NCBI RefSeq assembly: GCF_028583545.1 | Contig: NZ_CP087106.1 | Location: 806,001-870,000, forward strand | Source: Methylobacterium sp. NMS14P | GTDB taxonomy: Bacteria > Pseudomonadota > Alphaproteobacteria > Rhizobiales > Beijerinckiaceae | Direction: 5' to 3' | DNA length: 64,000 nt | Part shown: in pieces, positions 37,656 through 46,826 of the stretch | Layout: every line of letters starts with the position of its first letter | Position numbering within the stretch: position 1 is the stretch's first letter | Position numbers and translations under genes: made by a program | Notes under the pieces: model-generated | Seen by the model: only the letters and a program-made list of their open reading frames with translations | Told to the model about the DNA's origin: nothing | Databases searched by the model: none

Positions 37656-38993
37656 TCAGCGGCCCGACAGCAGCGGCGACCAGGTCGGGTCCGACGCGTA
37701 GGCGGGCGTCGGGACCGGCTGCTCCACCTTGCCGGTGATGTCGACCATGAACAGCTTGCCGCCGCCCTGGCCGCCGGGATCGCGGAAGAACAGCACGTAC
37801 TGGCCGTTCGGCGCGAAGGTCGGGCCCTCGTTGTGGAAGCCCTCGGTGAGCACGCGCTCGCCGGAGCCGTCGGGCTTCGAGACGCAGATGGCGAAGCCGC
37901 CGTTGCGCTGGCGGGTGTAGGCGATCAGGTCGCCGCGGGGCGAGAAGGCCGGCTGCGAGGCCGAGCCGGCGCCGAAGGTGATCCGGTGCGGGTTCGAGCC
38001 GTCCGCTCCCATGACGTAGACCTGCTGGGAGCCTCCGCGGTCGGACTCGAAGGCGATCTGCGAGCCGTCCGGCGAGTAGGTCGGCGAGGTGTCGATCGCC
38101 ATGCCGTTGGTGATCGAGCGCTGGGCCTTCGAGGCGAGGTCCATCGTCACGATGTCGGCGTTGCCGCCCTGCTGGACGCTCATCACGATCTTGCGGCCGT
38201 CCGGCGAGAAGCGCGGGCTCGCGCTCATCGAATCGACGTTGCCGAGCGCCTGGCGGGAGCCGGTCTCCAGGTTGATCATCTGCACCCGCGGCTGGTGGCC
38301 GGTGGCCTGGGCCATGAAGGCGATGTCCTGCGTGGCCGGCGAGTAGCGCGGCGCCACGATCGACATCTCGCCGGTGGTGATCGCCCGGACATTGGCGCCG
38401 TCCTGGTCCATGACCATGAGGCGCTTGCGGCGGTTCTCCTTGGGGCCGGTCTCGTCCACGAAGGCGATGCGGCTGTCGAACCAGGGGCCGAGACCGGTGA
38501 TCTTGGTGTAGACCCCGTCGGAGATCAGGTGGCCGGTGCGCCGGATGTTGGCGGAGTCGGTGCTGTATTGCTGGCCGGTCATCTGCTGACCGTTGGTCAC
38601 GTCCCAGAGCCGGAACTCGACCTTGACCCGGCCGCCGTCGCGGACGACGCGGCCGGTGACGAGGCCCTGGACGCCGGTGGCGCGCCACTTCTCGAAGTTC
38701 GGCGCGGCGTCGAAGTTCGGCTGCTCGGGGAAGCGGGCGTGATCGAGCGGCGTGAAGTAGCCGGAGCGGCGCAGGTCGTTGGTGACCACGCCGGAGACGA
38801 GGCCGGCGAGGCTCGGGTCGCCGCCGAAATCCGCGATGGCGATGGGCATCGGCTGGAAGTTGCCGCCGCCGATGCGCAGCTGCAGCTGCGCCTGGGCCGG
38901 CCCGGCCAGGACGGCCGTCAGCAGGGTGAAGACCGCGATCAGGCGCGCGGCGAAGGACGTCGGGAGGCGCCCGACGGAGGGCAGGTGCAGCAT
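37656..38993 (-). CDS. tolB: Tol-Pal system beta-propeller protein TolB
   Basis: 445-residue periplasmic protein. A signal peptide ends near residue 35 (GPAQAQ). An alpha/beta domain (PMPIAIADFGGD ... TGRVVRDGGRVKVEFRLWDV) precedes a six-bladed propeller with repeated SPDG elements (FSPDGRKIVMS, YSPDGSQIAFES, FSPRGDLIAYT, FAPNGQYVLFF). TolB couples the inner-membrane TolQRA motor to Pal and the outer membrane during division. The ATG at MLHLPSVGRLP was chosen. It is last in tolQRAB; pal does not follow. Confidence 0.96.
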   Translation of the reverse strand: MLHLPSVGRLPTSFAARLIAVFTLLTAVLAGPAQAQLQLRIGGGNFQPMPIAIADFGGDPSLAGLVSGVVTNDLRRSGYFTPLDHARFPEQPNFDAAPNFEKWRATGVQGLVTGRVVRDGGRVKVEFRLWDVTNGQQMTGQQYSTDSANIRRTGHLISDGVYTKITGLGPWFDSRIAFVDETGPKENRRKRLMVMDQDGANVRAITTGEMSIVAPRYSPATQDIAFMAQATGHQPRVQMINLETGSRQALGNVDSMSASPRFSPDGRKIVMSVQQGGNADIVTMDLASKAQRSITNGMAIDTSPTYSPDGSQIAFESDRGGSQQVYVMGADGSNPHRITFGAGSASQPAFSPRGDLIAYTRQRNGGFAICVSKPDGSGERVLTEGFHNEGPTFAPNGQYVLFFRDPGGQGGGKLFMVDITGKVEQPVPTPAYASDPTWSPLLSGR

Positions 38994-39061
38994 GGTGGGT
39001 CGGATCCGAGTGACGATCTGACGGGGCGGCCGGATCAGGGCGGAAGAAGGGCTGGAAACCC

Positions 39062-40372
39062 TCAAGTCGCCGTGAACTCGAACTCCGCGTTGATGGCCTT
39101 CCAGTCGTTGTAGTACGGCGCGTAGGTGGCCGGAATGTTGTACGGCGCGCAGCGGCGGACCGCCCGGAGCGCGGCCTGCGCGATCGACTGGTCCACCGAA
39201 CTCGACCCGCCGCGCATGATCCGCGGCTCGGTGCTGAGCGAGCCGTTCGGGTTCAGACGGATGTCGAGCACCGGCAGGACCACGCCCTGGGCCGCGCCGG
39301 GCGGCGCCGAGTAGCAGCGCTCGATCTGCTGCTGGAGCAGGCCGACCAGGGCGTCGCGCAGCGACGGCGACAGGCGCTGCGCGTTGCCGGTCGCGGCGCC
39401 GAGCGCCGCCACCTTCTGCACCGCGTGGCCGGTGGCGCCGGTCGACTGCGACGGCGCCTTCGAGGCGAGCACCGAGCGGATGTCGCCCGCGTTGAACTTG
39501 TCGGCGAGCTCGGCCTGCTTGCGCGCCTTGGCCTCGGCGTCGGCTTTGGCCTTCGCGTCCGCCATGGCCTTGGCCTTCGCCTTCGCGGCCGCCTCGGCTT
39601 TGGCGGCCTCGGCTCTCGCCTTGGCGGCGGCCTCCGCCTTCTCGCGCTCGGCCTCGGCTTTGGCCTCCGCGATCTCCTTCTGGCGCTCGGCTTCCGCCTC
39701 GGCCTTGGCCTTCGCGTCGGCGGCCTTCTTGGCCGCCTCCTTGGCGGCCTCGGCCTTCTTCGCGGCGGCGGCCTTCTGGGCGGCCGCCGCGGCCTCGGCC
39801 TCCTGCTTCTCGATCAGCTTCTCGAGCTGCTCGCGCTTCTCGGCGTCGGCCTTCGCGACCGCCTCCGCCTTGGCCTTCGCCTCGGCCTTGGCGGCGGCAG
39901 CCTTCTCGGCCGCCGCCTTCTCGGCCGCTTTCTCGGCCGCCTTGGCGGCGGCTTTCTCGGCGGCTTTCTCGGCGTCGCGCTTCTCCTGCGCGGCCTTCGC
40001 GGCCTGGGCCGCCTCCTGCGGGTCGGGCTCGCCGCGCAGCGGCATCTCGTCCGCGTTGGCGAGCTTCATCTCGGCCGTGCGGGTCGGCGCGGTCGGCGCG
40101 TCCTGCTTGGAATTCTCGGGCTCGCGCTCCTCGAACTTCTCGGCCTGGCGGTCAGCCCGCGACGTGGCGTTCGGCATCGGCTTGTCGGCCTGACGCTCGC
40201 CCTTGGTGATCTCGGAGAACTGGTTCTCGGTGATCACCTCGACGGGCACGCCCTCCTGGGCCTCCGGCAGGGCCGGGGCCGCGACGCTGACCAGCGCCAG
40301 CGCGAGCAGCGCGACGTGGGTGCCGGCGGAGATCCAGACACCCGGTTCCTTGCGGTCGAAGCGGAACTCCAC
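39062..40372 (-). CDS. tolA: Cell-envelope protein TolA
   Basis: 436 residues in the classic three-part layout: one membrane helix at about 18-36 (HVALLALALVSVAAPAL), a very long Ala/Lys/Glu helix at about 115-290, and a C-terminal TonB-like domain (LQQQIERCYSAPPGA ... VLDIRLNPNGSLS) of about 110 residues. It transmits force from TolQR across the periplasm to Pal/TolB. The Lys/Ala-rich helix makes this stretch repetitive at the DNA level. It is 9 bases downstream of tolR. Confidence 0.94.
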   Translation of the reverse strand: MEFRFDRKEPGVWISAGTHVALLALALVSVAAPALPEAQEGVPVEVITENQFSEITKGERQADKPMPNATSRADRQAEKFEEREPENSKQDAPTAPTRTAEMKLANADEMPLRGEPDPQEAAQAAKAAQEKRDAEKAAEKAAAKAAEKAAEKAAAEKAAAAKAEAKAKAEAVAKADAEKREQLEKLIEKQEAEAAAAAQKAAAAKKAEAAKEAAKKAADAKAKAEAEAERQKEIAEAKAEAEREKAEAAAKARAEAAKAEAAAKAKAKAMADAKAKADAEAKARKQAELADKFNAGDIRSVLASKAPSQSTGATGHAVQKVAALGAATGNAQRLSPSLRDALVGLLQQQIERCYSAPPGAAQGVVLPVLDIRLNPNGSLSTEPRIMRGGSSSVDQSIAQAALRAVRRCAPYNIPATYAPYYNDWKAINAEFEFTAT

Positions 40373-40381
40373 GGGACAGCC

Positions 40382-40828
40382 CTACTGATGCTCAGGCTCG
40401 GTGACGAGGGCGACCTTCTTGAAGCCGCCGCCGGTCACGATCGCCATCACCTGCGCCACGCGGCCGTAATCGACCCGCTTGTCGCCGCGCACGAAGACGC
40501 GCTCCTCGGTGCCGGTCTTGGCCGTCTCCATGAGCTTCGGCACGATCGTGTCGTCGGTGAGCTCGTCCTCGCCGAGGAAGACCTGGCCGGTCTGGCGGAT
40601 CGACAGGGTGATCGGCTTCACGTCGGAATTGAGCGGCGAGGCCTTGGACTGCGGCAGGTCCAGGGGCACGCCGACGGTCATCATCGGCGCCGCGACCATG
40701 AAGATGATCAGGAGCACGAGCACGACGTCGATGAACGGCGTCATGTTGATCTCGTTGATGGGTCCGCCGCGGCGGCCCCGGCGCCGGCGGCGCTTGCCGA
40801 CCTGCGATGCGCCCGCTGCCATGCCCAT
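40382..40828 (-). CDS. tolR: TolR, ExbD-family motor subunit
   Basis: 148 residues. A basic N-terminus (GKRRRRRGRRGG) is followed by INEINMTPFIDVVLVLLIIFMV, with the proton-carrying Asp in the single helix. A periplasmic domain follows (LPQSKASPLNSDVKPI ... VFVRGDKRVDYGRVAQVMAIVTGGG). With TolQ it forms the proton-driven motor for TolA. A second ATG two codons in is possible. It starts 27 bases after tolQ. Confidence 0.95.
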   Translation of the reverse strand: MGMAAGASQVGKRRRRRGRRGGPINEINMTPFIDVVLVLLIIFMVAAPMMTVGVPLDLPQSKASPLNSDVKPITLSIRQTGQVFLGEDELTDDTIVPKLMETAKTGTEERVFVRGDKRVDYGRVAQVMAIVTGGGFKKVALVTEPEHQ

Positions 40829-40855
40829 GGATCAGTCTCCTCTGGATCAGCCGGT

Positions 40856-41572
40856 TCAGGCGGCGAGCGGCAGCCGCTCGTCGATCTGGCGGGAGAGGAT
40901 GGCGGAGAACTCGTCGGCGAAGCTCTCCAGCCGCGACTGCGCCTTGGAGACCTCGGCCTGGAGCTTGTTGTAGGCGAGCACCGCCGGGATCGCGGCGAAC
41001 AGGCCGATCGCGGTGGCGAACAGCGCCTCGGCGATGCCGGGGGCGACGACCGCCAGCGAGGTGTTCTTCGAGGCCGCGATCGACGTGAAGGCGGTCATGA
41101 TGCCCCACACCGTGCCGAACAGGCCGATATACGGGCCGGCCGAGCCGATCGAGGCCAGGAACAGCAGGCGGGATTCCAGCCGCTCGACCTCCCGGTGGAT
41201 GGTGACGTCGAGCTGCTTCTCGATGCGCTGCGACAGCGACTGGATCTGCCGGCCCGAGCCCTCGAAGCTGCGCTTCCACTCGCGCATGGCGGCCACGAAG
41301 ACGGCCGCGAGGCCGGTGGCCGGGCGGTCGTTGAACGAGCGGAACAGCTCCTCCAGGGAGCGGCCGGACCAGAACGCGTCCTCGAACGCGTCCATCTCGG
41401 CCTTGGTCCGGCGGAACAGCAGCGTCTTGTCGACGATGATCGACCAGCACCAGATCGAGGCGCTCAGCAGCCCGATCATCACGATCTTCACGACGAAGTG
41501 GGCCTGCAGGAACAGGCCGAGCAGCGTCATGTCGGCGACAGGCGCGGCCTGCATCGCGTCGGCTGGGTTCAT
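40856..41572 (-). CDS. tolQ: TolQ, ExbB/MotA-family motor subunit
   Basis: 238 residues with three membrane helices: IVMIGLLSASIWCWSIIVDK near residues 25-44, and the conserved pair around IGSAGPYIGLFGTVWGIMTAF and VAPGIAEALFATAIGLFAAIPAVLAYNKL. These carry the Thr/Ala channel residues of the family. The ATG at MNPADAMQAAPVA was preferred; the frame opens 25 codons earlier. First gene of tolQRAB. Confidence 0.95.
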   Translation of the reverse strand: MNPADAMQAAPVADMTLLGLFLQAHFVVKIVMIGLLSASIWCWSIIVDKTLLFRRTKAEMDAFEDAFWSGRSLEELFRSFNDRPATGLAAVFVAAMREWKRSFEGSGRQIQSLSQRIEKQLDVTIHREVERLESRLLFLASIGSAGPYIGLFGTVWGIMTAFTSIAASKNTSLAVVAPGIAEALFATAIGLFAAIPAVLAYNKLQAEVSKAQSRLESFADEFSAILSRQIDERLPLAA

Positions 41573-41879
41573 CCGTCGAGGTCTCCTGCTCCGGATCGCG
41601 ATGCGCCGGGCGAGGCCCGCGTCCGCCGGATCCGTGAGCGATATCAACGCTGTCGCCCGCGAATCTGTCGAAAGTAAGGGCCGTCGGCGGCCCCGCGCCC
41701 CGCCGTGGCATCGCCCCCGTTAAGGGCGCGGCAGGGTTAAGGATCGGTTTCGATCCGGGCGATCCTGAGGCATGCGCCGTCGTCCGCCGGGCCGTTCGGG
41801 CTGGACCTGCCGAAAGTGCCTCCCGTATGGTCGCGGCCCGCGGCGCCGAGTCGACAGCCCTGAGATTCGCAGGACGCGC
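41573..41879. other. Divergent promoter region of tolQ and the aldolase gene
   Basis: 307 bases with no gene. It contains two TTAAGG elements (41720 and 41737) and a GAATC site near 41660. No clean promoter boxes were identified. Confidence 0.5.
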
Positions 41880-42668
41880 ATGACCCTCCCCGTTCCCAGC
41901 CTGCCCGATCTGCTGCCCACCGGCCCGGCCCGGTTCCTGGGCTGGTCCATGATCGCCGACCCGATGCTGGCCGGCTTCCTGGCACGCGCGGGGTTCGACG
42001 CCGTCCTGCTGGATCAGCAGCACGGCACCTACGACTACAAATCGTCCTGCGCGGCGATCACCGAGGTCGCCCTCGCGGGCAAGTCGACCCTGGTGCGCGT
42101 GCCGGTGGGCGACTTCGCCATGGTCTCGCGGATGCTCGACGCGGGCGCCGCCGGCGTCGTGGCGCCGATGATCAACACCGTCGCGGATGCCGAGGCCCTG
42201 GCCGCCGCCGCGAAATTCCCGCCGGTCGGCCAGCGGAGCTGGGGTCCGGACCGGGCCATGTGGCTGTCGGGACTCCGGAACGGCGCGGACTACCTCGCGG
42301 GCGCCAACGACCGGGCGCTCACGATCGCCATGTGCGAGACCGAGGCGGGGATCGCCGACTTGGAGGCGATCCTCGCCGTGCCGGGCATCGACGGAGTCCT
42401 GGTCGGCCCCGCGGACCTGTCGATCGCCCTGTCCAAGGGGGCGACCATCGACCCGCTGGGATCGGCGGTCACGGCGGCCCTCGGAGAGATCGCGCGCAAG
42501 ACCCGGGCAGCGGGCAAGATCCCCTGCGCGTTCGCGCCGTCGCCGGCGCGGGCCCGGGAGATGGTCGGGATGGGCTACCAGCTGGTCTCGGTCGAGTACG
42601 ACGCGCTGACCATCGTCAACGCCTTCGCGCGGGTCCTGTGCGAGGCCGACCCGTCGCGGGCCGGCTGA
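41880..42668 (+). CDS. HpcH/HpaI aldolase family protein
   Basis: 262-residue metal-dependent aldolase of the HpcH/HpaI fold. Motifs are GFDAVLLDQQHGTYDY, AAGVVAPMINTVADAEAL, the metal-site Glu in MCETEAGIADL, and VGPADLSIALSK. Substrates in this family include 4-hydroxy-2-oxo acids and 2-keto-3-deoxy sugar acids; this one cannot be specified. It lies on the strand opposite to tolQ and ybgC, inserted in the usual ybgC-tolQ junction. The ATG at MTLPVPSLPD was chosen. Confidence 0.87.
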   Translation: MTLPVPSLPDLLPTGPARFLGWSMIADPMLAGFLARAGFDAVLLDQQHGTYDYKSSCAAITEVALAGKSTLVRVPVGDFAMVSRMLDAGAAGVVAPMINTVADAEALAAAAKFPPVGQRSWGPDRAMWLSGLRNGADYLAGANDRALTIAMCETEAGIADLEAILAVPGIDGVLVGPADLSIALSKGATIDPLGSAVTAALGEIARKTRAAGKIPCAFAPSPARAREMVGMGYQLVSVEYDALTIVNAFARVLCEADPSRAG

Positions 42669-42682
42669 CGCCGGGCCGAGCT

Positions 42683-43135
42683 CTAGGCGGGGTCGCCCGG
42701 TGCGAGCCGCCGCCGCAGCGCGTCGGGCAGGCGGACGGCGCGGCCGTTGCGCACGCAGGCGACCGTGACCTCCGCGGAGACCAGCACCGTGTCGCCGCGC
42801 CGAACGTCCTGCGCGAGCTGCATCGACGCGCCGAGCAGGGCGCGGGTGCGGGTGACGACGGTCAGCAGGTCGTCCATCCGGGCCGGTCGGAGGAAATCGA
42901 GGCTCATGCGCCGCACCACGAAGACGAGGCCGCGCGCGTCGCGGTGCAGGTCCGACTGGTCGCCGGCGAGGTCCCGCAGCAGTTCCGTGCGGCCGCGCTC
43001 GAGGAAGCGCAGGTAGCTGGCGTGGTAGACGAAGCCCGAGAAATCGGTGTCCTCGTAGTAGACGCGCACGCCCAGCCGGTGCGGCGGGGTGTCGTCCTCC
43101 GCGGACTCGTCGGTGCCGGGCTCGATCGCGCTCAT
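42683..43135 (-). CDS. ybgC: YbgC-type acyl-CoA thioesterase
   Basis: 150-residue hotdog-fold thioesterase. The catalytic Asp is in VYYEDTDFSGFVYHASYLRFLERGRTE, and a second family segment is FVVRRMSLDFLRPARMDDLL. YbgC is encoded next to tolQRAB in most proteobacteria and is thought to act in phospholipid metabolism associated with the Tol system. Here it is separated from tolQ by an opposite-strand gene. Its start overlaps no other gene. Confidence 0.93.
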   Translation of the reverse strand: MSAIEPGTDESAEDDTPPHRLGVRVYYEDTDFSGFVYHASYLRFLERGRTELLRDLAGDQSDLHRDARGLVFVVRRMSLDFLRPARMDDLLTVVTRTRALLGASMQLAQDVRRGDTVLVSAEVTVACVRNGRAVRLPDALRRRLAPGDPA

Positions 43136-43174
43136 GCGCCCCTTTAGCGACGGGTGGCGCGGGGGCGCAACACG

Positions 43175-43202
43175 GCGAGGGCCGCCCTGGGGCGGCCCTC
43201 GC
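43175..43202 (-). terminator. Hairpin between the DUF4142 gene and ybgC
   Basis: A 12-bp stem (43175-43186 with 43191-43202; arms GCGAGGGCCGCC and GGCGGCCCTCGC) with a CTGG loop, 23 bases after the DUF4142 stop on the minus strand. No U-tract. It is a likely transcript end or processing site. Confidence 0.5.
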
Positions 43203-43225
43203 GCGGATCACGCGTTGCGCGCGGT

Positions 43226-43951
43226 TCAGCCGCCGATGCGGGCCGCGATGGTCGCCGAGTGGGCGTGCTCGTCGGCGATGTACGGCAGGGCCTCGGTGGC
43301 GAACTTGCGGCCCTGGGCGTTGTCGCCCTGCTTGGCGTAGGCGTCGTAGAGCGCCAGGGTGCGGGCATCCGAGCGGGCCTGCTGATCGATGTAGGTCCGG
43401 TCGAAGGACCGGCCGTTCGGGGCCGCCTGGAGCTGCGCCAGCCGCGCCTGGCCGCGCTCGCCGAGGGCCACCCGGCGGCCCGGCTCGGCCGGGCTGTTGT
43501 CGACGATGCCGACCGCGCCGAGGGCGCCGCCGACGATCCCGGTGCCGATGTTGGCCGCGATCGTGACCGGCGCGAGCACGAGGCCGACCGGGTTGCTCAG
43601 GTCGGTGCGGATGCCCTGGTTGTCGGAGACCACCGAGCCGTTGCGGGTCAGGGAGGTGTTCGGCGGCAGCAGCGCGTCCGTGGTCGCCTTGCGCTCGACG
43701 AGGACGCGGTTGGCGTAGTTGCGGACCTGCGGGTTGCGCGACCGCTGAAGGGCGATGCGGCTCGCCTCGATGCTGGCGGCGTCCGAACGCAGCGCCTCGG
43801 CCCGGAAGGCGGGGGTCTCGGTCGCGGCGGCGCCGACGCCGTCCTGGTTGGCGAAGGGCAGAACGCGGATCGGCAGGGCGTCCTGCGCGAAGGCGGGCGC
43901 CGAGATGGCGGCGACGGACAGGCCGAGCACGGCGAGCGTAAGCTTCTTCAT
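43226..43951 (-). CDS. DUF4142 periplasmic protein
   Basis: 241 residues: signal peptide to about residue 22 (ISAPAFAQ), then the DUF4142 ferritin-like pattern: DAASIEASRIALQRSRNPQVRNYANRVLVERKATTDALL early and TYIDQQARSDARTLALYDAYAKQGDNAQGRKFATEALPYIADEHAH late. The two halves are split by a Gly/Val-rich hydrophobic insert (LVLAPVTIAANIGTGIVGGALGAVGIV) that looks like a membrane-active loop. Function unknown. It sits between ruvB and ybgC, an unusual place. Confidence 0.8.
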   Translation of the reverse strand: MKKLTLAVLGLSVAAISAPAFAQDALPIRVLPFANQDGVGAAATETPAFRAEALRSDAASIEASRIALQRSRNPQVRNYANRVLVERKATTDALLPPNTSLTRNGSVVSDNQGIRTDLSNPVGLVLAPVTIAANIGTGIVGGALGAVGIVDNSPAEPGRRVALGERGQARLAQLQAAPNGRSFDRTYIDQQARSDARTLALYDAYAKQGDNAQGRKFATEALPYIADEHAHSATIAARIGG

Positions 43952-44321
43952 GGCGGAAGTTTATCCCTGACGTTGTTCTTGAGGTCGCGAAGATCTGCCG
44001 CGATCGGAGAGACAGGACCCCGATCGAGACAGCCTTGCCGGCGCCGGGCGGACCCGGCGCGGTCGCCTCCACAACTGTCGCGTTTCAGCGCTGTTCCACG
44101 CGCTCCAACACTTTTCTACACTGCGAGGACCTTCGACGCCCGCGCCTAAGCTTGACAATATTGATCCAAGATCGTCAGGGAAAAAGGCATTCGTCGCAGC
44201 GACTTGCCGATATCGCGACGCGAAACCGCGCCGGGCGCGGCGCGGATCACGGAGCGGGCCGCGCATGTGCCGAGGGAAATGCTGATCCGAACTCAATGCA
44301 TGGAGGAGCGAGCGCCGGTCC
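43952..44321. other. Interval between ruvB and the DUF4142 gene
   Basis: 370 bases without a credible ORF. An AT-rich patch near 44150-44190 includes a TTGACA on the plus strand but no matching -10. It presumably holds the DUF4142 promoter. Confidence 0.5.
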
Positions 44322-45377
44322 TCACGGCTCCTCGTCACCGAAGAAGCCGAATTGCCCGGGCGTCTCGCGCGTCGGTTCCGGCATCTGCATGTGCCGGTAG
44401 GCGTGCCGGGTGAGGACGCGGCCGCGGGGGGTGCGCTGCACGAAGCCGCGCTGGATCAGGTAGGGCTCGATGATGTCCTCGATCGCGTCCCGCGGCTCCG
44501 ACAGCGCCGCCCCGATCGTCTCGATGCCCACAGGCCCGCCCCCGAACGAGCGCGCGATCAGGCTCAGGTACTTGCGGTCCATCACGTCGAGACCCGCCCC
44601 GTCCACGTCGAGCAGCTGCAGCGCCCGGTCGGCGATCGCCCGCGTCACCGTCTCGGCCTCCGCCACGATCGCGAAGTCCCGCACCCGCCGCAGAAGCCGC
44701 CCCGCGATCCGCGGCGTGCCCCGCGCCCGCCGGGCGATCTCGTTGGCGCCCTCCGCCGACATGCCGAGGCCCAGCACCCGCGCGCCGCGCGCCACGATCT
44801 GCTCCAGCTCGTCGATCTCGTAGAACTCCAGGCGGATCGGGATCCCGAACCGGTCGCGCAGCGGCGTCGTCAGCAGGCCGGCGCGCGTCGTGGCGCCGAC
44901 CAGGGTGAACTTCGGCAGCTCGATCTTGACCGAGCGCGCCGCCGGGCCCTCGCCGATGATCAGGTCGAGCTGGTAATCCTCCATGGCCGGGTAGAGGATC
45001 TCCTCGACCGCCGGGTTGAGCCGGTGGATCTCGTCGATGAACAGGACGTCGCGCTCCTCCAGGTTGGTGAGCTGGGCGGCCAGATCCCCGGCCTTGGCGA
45101 TGACCGGCCCGGAGGTCGAGCGGAAGTTCACGCCGAGCTCGCGCGCCACGATCTGCGCGAGCGTGGTCTTGCCCAGGCCCGGCGGGCCGACGAACAGCAC
45201 GTGGTCGAGCGCCTGCCCGGTCTTCTTCGCCGCCTCGATGAACACCTGCATGTTCGCCCGCGCCGCACGCTGACCGATGAACTCGGACAGGCTCAGAGGA
45301 CGGATCGTCTGGTCCGCGTCGTCGGTGCGCTTCTCCGGCGTCAGGAGCGCGTTGGTCGGAGGCTTCGGCTTGCTCAT
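44322..45377 (-). CDS. ruvB: Holliday-junction branch-migration helicase RuvB
   Basis: 351-residue AAA+ motor that with RuvA moves Holliday junctions. Walker [13 protein letters not shown], Walker [13 protein letters not shown], sensor 1 [18 protein letters not shown] and the C-terminal winged helix ([23 protein letters not shown]) are all present. The ATG at [14 protein letters not shown] was chosen over an upstream frame start. In many alphaproteobacteria ruvCAB precedes ybgC-tol; here ruvA/ruvC are not upstream within the window. Confidence 0.97.
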   Translation of the reverse strand: MSKPKPPTNALLTPEKRTDDADQTIRPLSLSEFIGQRAARANMQVFIEAAKKTGQALDHVLFVGPPGLGKTTLAQIVARELGVNFRSTSGPVIAKAGDLAAQLTNLEERDVLFIDEIHRLNPAVEEILYPAMEDYQLDLIIGEGPAARSVKIELPKFTLVGATTRAGLLTTPLRDRFGIPIRLEFYEIDELEQIVARGARVLGLGMSAEGANEIARRARGTPRIAGRLLRRVRDFAIVAEAETVTRAIADRALQLLDVDGAGLDVMDRKYLSLIARSFGGGPVGIETIGAALSEPRDAIEDIIEPYLIQRGFVQRTPRGRVLTRHAYRHMQMPEPTRETPGQFGFFGDEEP

Positions 45378-45656
45378 GAACCCTGCTTCGTGGACCGTGC
45401 CGCGGCCCGCGATGGGCGGTCTCGCAGGACGGCTGGGCACCGGCGCGTCCGGTTTTGTTCTTCCTTACCCGTGAAAGCCGGGAAGTCTAAGCGCCGCGGC
45501 CGGGCGTCACGACCCGGCGCGTGGCCGGGTGCCGTCACCGGCGGTGTGAGCGAGCGCACGGGCCGCCGCCGTCGATGCTGACGCGATGCAACCGAACCGT
45601 CGGCCCGCGCATTCCTGGACCAAACCCCCAAGCACGGCCGCAGGGCGCATTTCCTC

Positions 45657-45887
45657 ATGAAACTCCGTACAATCGCTGCCGCCGCAGCCGGCACCGTCAT
45701 GCTCGCCTGGCCGCTCGCGGCCCAGGCCGCCAACGGCCCGGCCGAGACCAAGGTCGCCGAGGCCAATCCGCAGGTTCATCCCGTCTCGGCGGAGCGAGAC
45801 GACGACGTCACCTGCAGCCGGGCCCGCCGCCGCCTGTGGATCGAGGGCGAGGGCTGGGTGGTCCGGCGGATCACGACCTGCCGCTGA
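45657..45887 (+). CDS. Small secreted protein
   Basis: 76 residues. A signal peptide of about 24 residues ends LAAQAA. The mature part is about 50 residues with two Cys near the end (DVTCSRARRRLWIEGEGWVVRRITTCR) that likely form a disulfide loop. No known family. It is a lone gene between ruvB and another small secreted protein. Confidence 0.6.
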   Translation: MKLRTIAAAAAGTVMLAWPLAAQAANGPAETKVAEANPQVHPVSAERDDDVTCSRARRRLWIEGEGWVVRRITTCR

Positions 45888-46034
45888 CCGGTCCGCGTCG
45901 GGGCCGATCGGTTGGGCATGACGGGGCCGTTACGCACTCTGCGCGACTGGAGGCGCGGAACGGCCGGTGATCCGGTCTGTTGGCCCCGCATCCGGCGCGG
46001 ACCGCGCGCGCCGACACCCATCGGAGCCGGCCTC

Positions 46035-46424
46035 ATGGCGAACCGGATGATCCTGACCCTGCTCGCCCTCGCGGCGGCGGCACCCGCCTCGGCGCAGACC
46101 TTCCGGAACGCCGATCCCTACGCGCCGGTCGCCTACGCGCCCGGATACGCCGCCGATCCGGGTTTCGCCGGCGAGTTCGTGCGCGGGACCTATATCGGCG
46201 CCCCGCTGACGCGGGTGCCGCGCCCGACCCAGATCGTGCCCAGTCCCTGGAGCTACGGCACCTACGGCGTCCCGACGGTGACCGGCATCCCGGCCGCTCC
46301 GGCGGCCCAGCCGACGCTGACGGTGATCAACGCCGCCCCCCGCGGGCGCCGCGGCGAGCGCGCCGCCGGCGCCGAACCGGTCGCGGGGGCCCGGGTCATC
46401 GCGGTTCAGGTTCCCCGGCGCTGA
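46035..46424 (+). CDS. Secreted Pro/Ala-rich protein
   Basis: 129 residues. The signal peptide ends near residue 21 (AAPASAQ). The mature chain has Tyr/Pro-rich segments (YAPVAYAPGYAADPGF, IVPSPWSYGTYGVPTV) and ends in an Arg/Ala stretch and IAVQVPRR. No family recognised. The ATG at MANRMILTLL was chosen because it gives a signal peptide. Its last 29 bases overlap the end of the opposite-strand gene. Confidence 0.6.
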   Translation: MANRMILTLLALAAAAPASAQTFRNADPYAPVAYAPGYAADPGFAGEFVRGTYIGAPLTRVPRPTQIVPSPWSYGTYGVPTVTGIPAAPAAQPTLTVINAAPRGRRGERAAGAEPVAGARVIAVQVPRR

Positions 46425-46752
46425 GCGCCGCGAACCACGCCGCGTAGGGCGTGTTGCGGACGAGGTGCCGGTTCAGGTCGGGGGCACCGTCCGTCCACCA
46501 GACCGGCCCGCGCTCGCCGAGCGCGATCTTGGCCGCGTCGACCTCGGCCCTGGCGGAAGCCAGCGCGCCCGCGGCGTCCGGCTCGCCCGCCCGCTCGGCC
46601 CGCTTGGCCTCCTTCACGCCCCGACGCGCCGCCATCAGGCGCTTCACCAGCGCCGCCCGGCAGGCTTCCGACAGGTCGGGGTTCGCGCGGCGCCACAGAC
46701 GTTCCCGGACAACGATATAGCGCTGATCCGGAGTGGTAATGGCCGCGCTCAT
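46396..46752 (-). CDS. Small helical protein of unknown function
   Basis: 118 residues, cytoplasmic. Arg/Ala-rich helices at about 30-80 (ACRAALVKRLMAARRGVKEAKRAERAG, ASARAEVDAAKIALGERG) are followed by VWWTDGAPDLNRHLVRNTPYAAWFAAL. The defined Trp/Asn/His segment looks like a binding patch. No known family. It overlaps the preceding convergent gene by 29 bases. Confidence 0.6.
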   Translation of the reverse strand: MSAAITTPDQRYIVVRERLWRRANPDLSEACRAALVKRLMAARRGVKEAKRAERAGEPDAAGALASARAEVDAAKIALGERGPVWWTDGAPDLNRHLVRNTPYAAWFAALSAGEPEPR

Positions 46753-46826
46753 ACCGGGGTTCAGCTCCGTTGGGGGGAGGTTAAGCCTTCCAGCTTACAC
46801 CGCGGATATCAGTTGCGGGTCACGCC

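Noticed and set aside
41720..41740. Pair of TTAA elements before tolQ as a CtrA box
   Set aside because: The two TTAA blocks are 13 bases apart instead of 7, so they do not form a CtrA site.
44152..44157. TTGACA as a promoter -35 upstream of ruvB/DUF4142 region
   Set aside because: No -10 box at proper spacing and no plus-strand gene close downstream.
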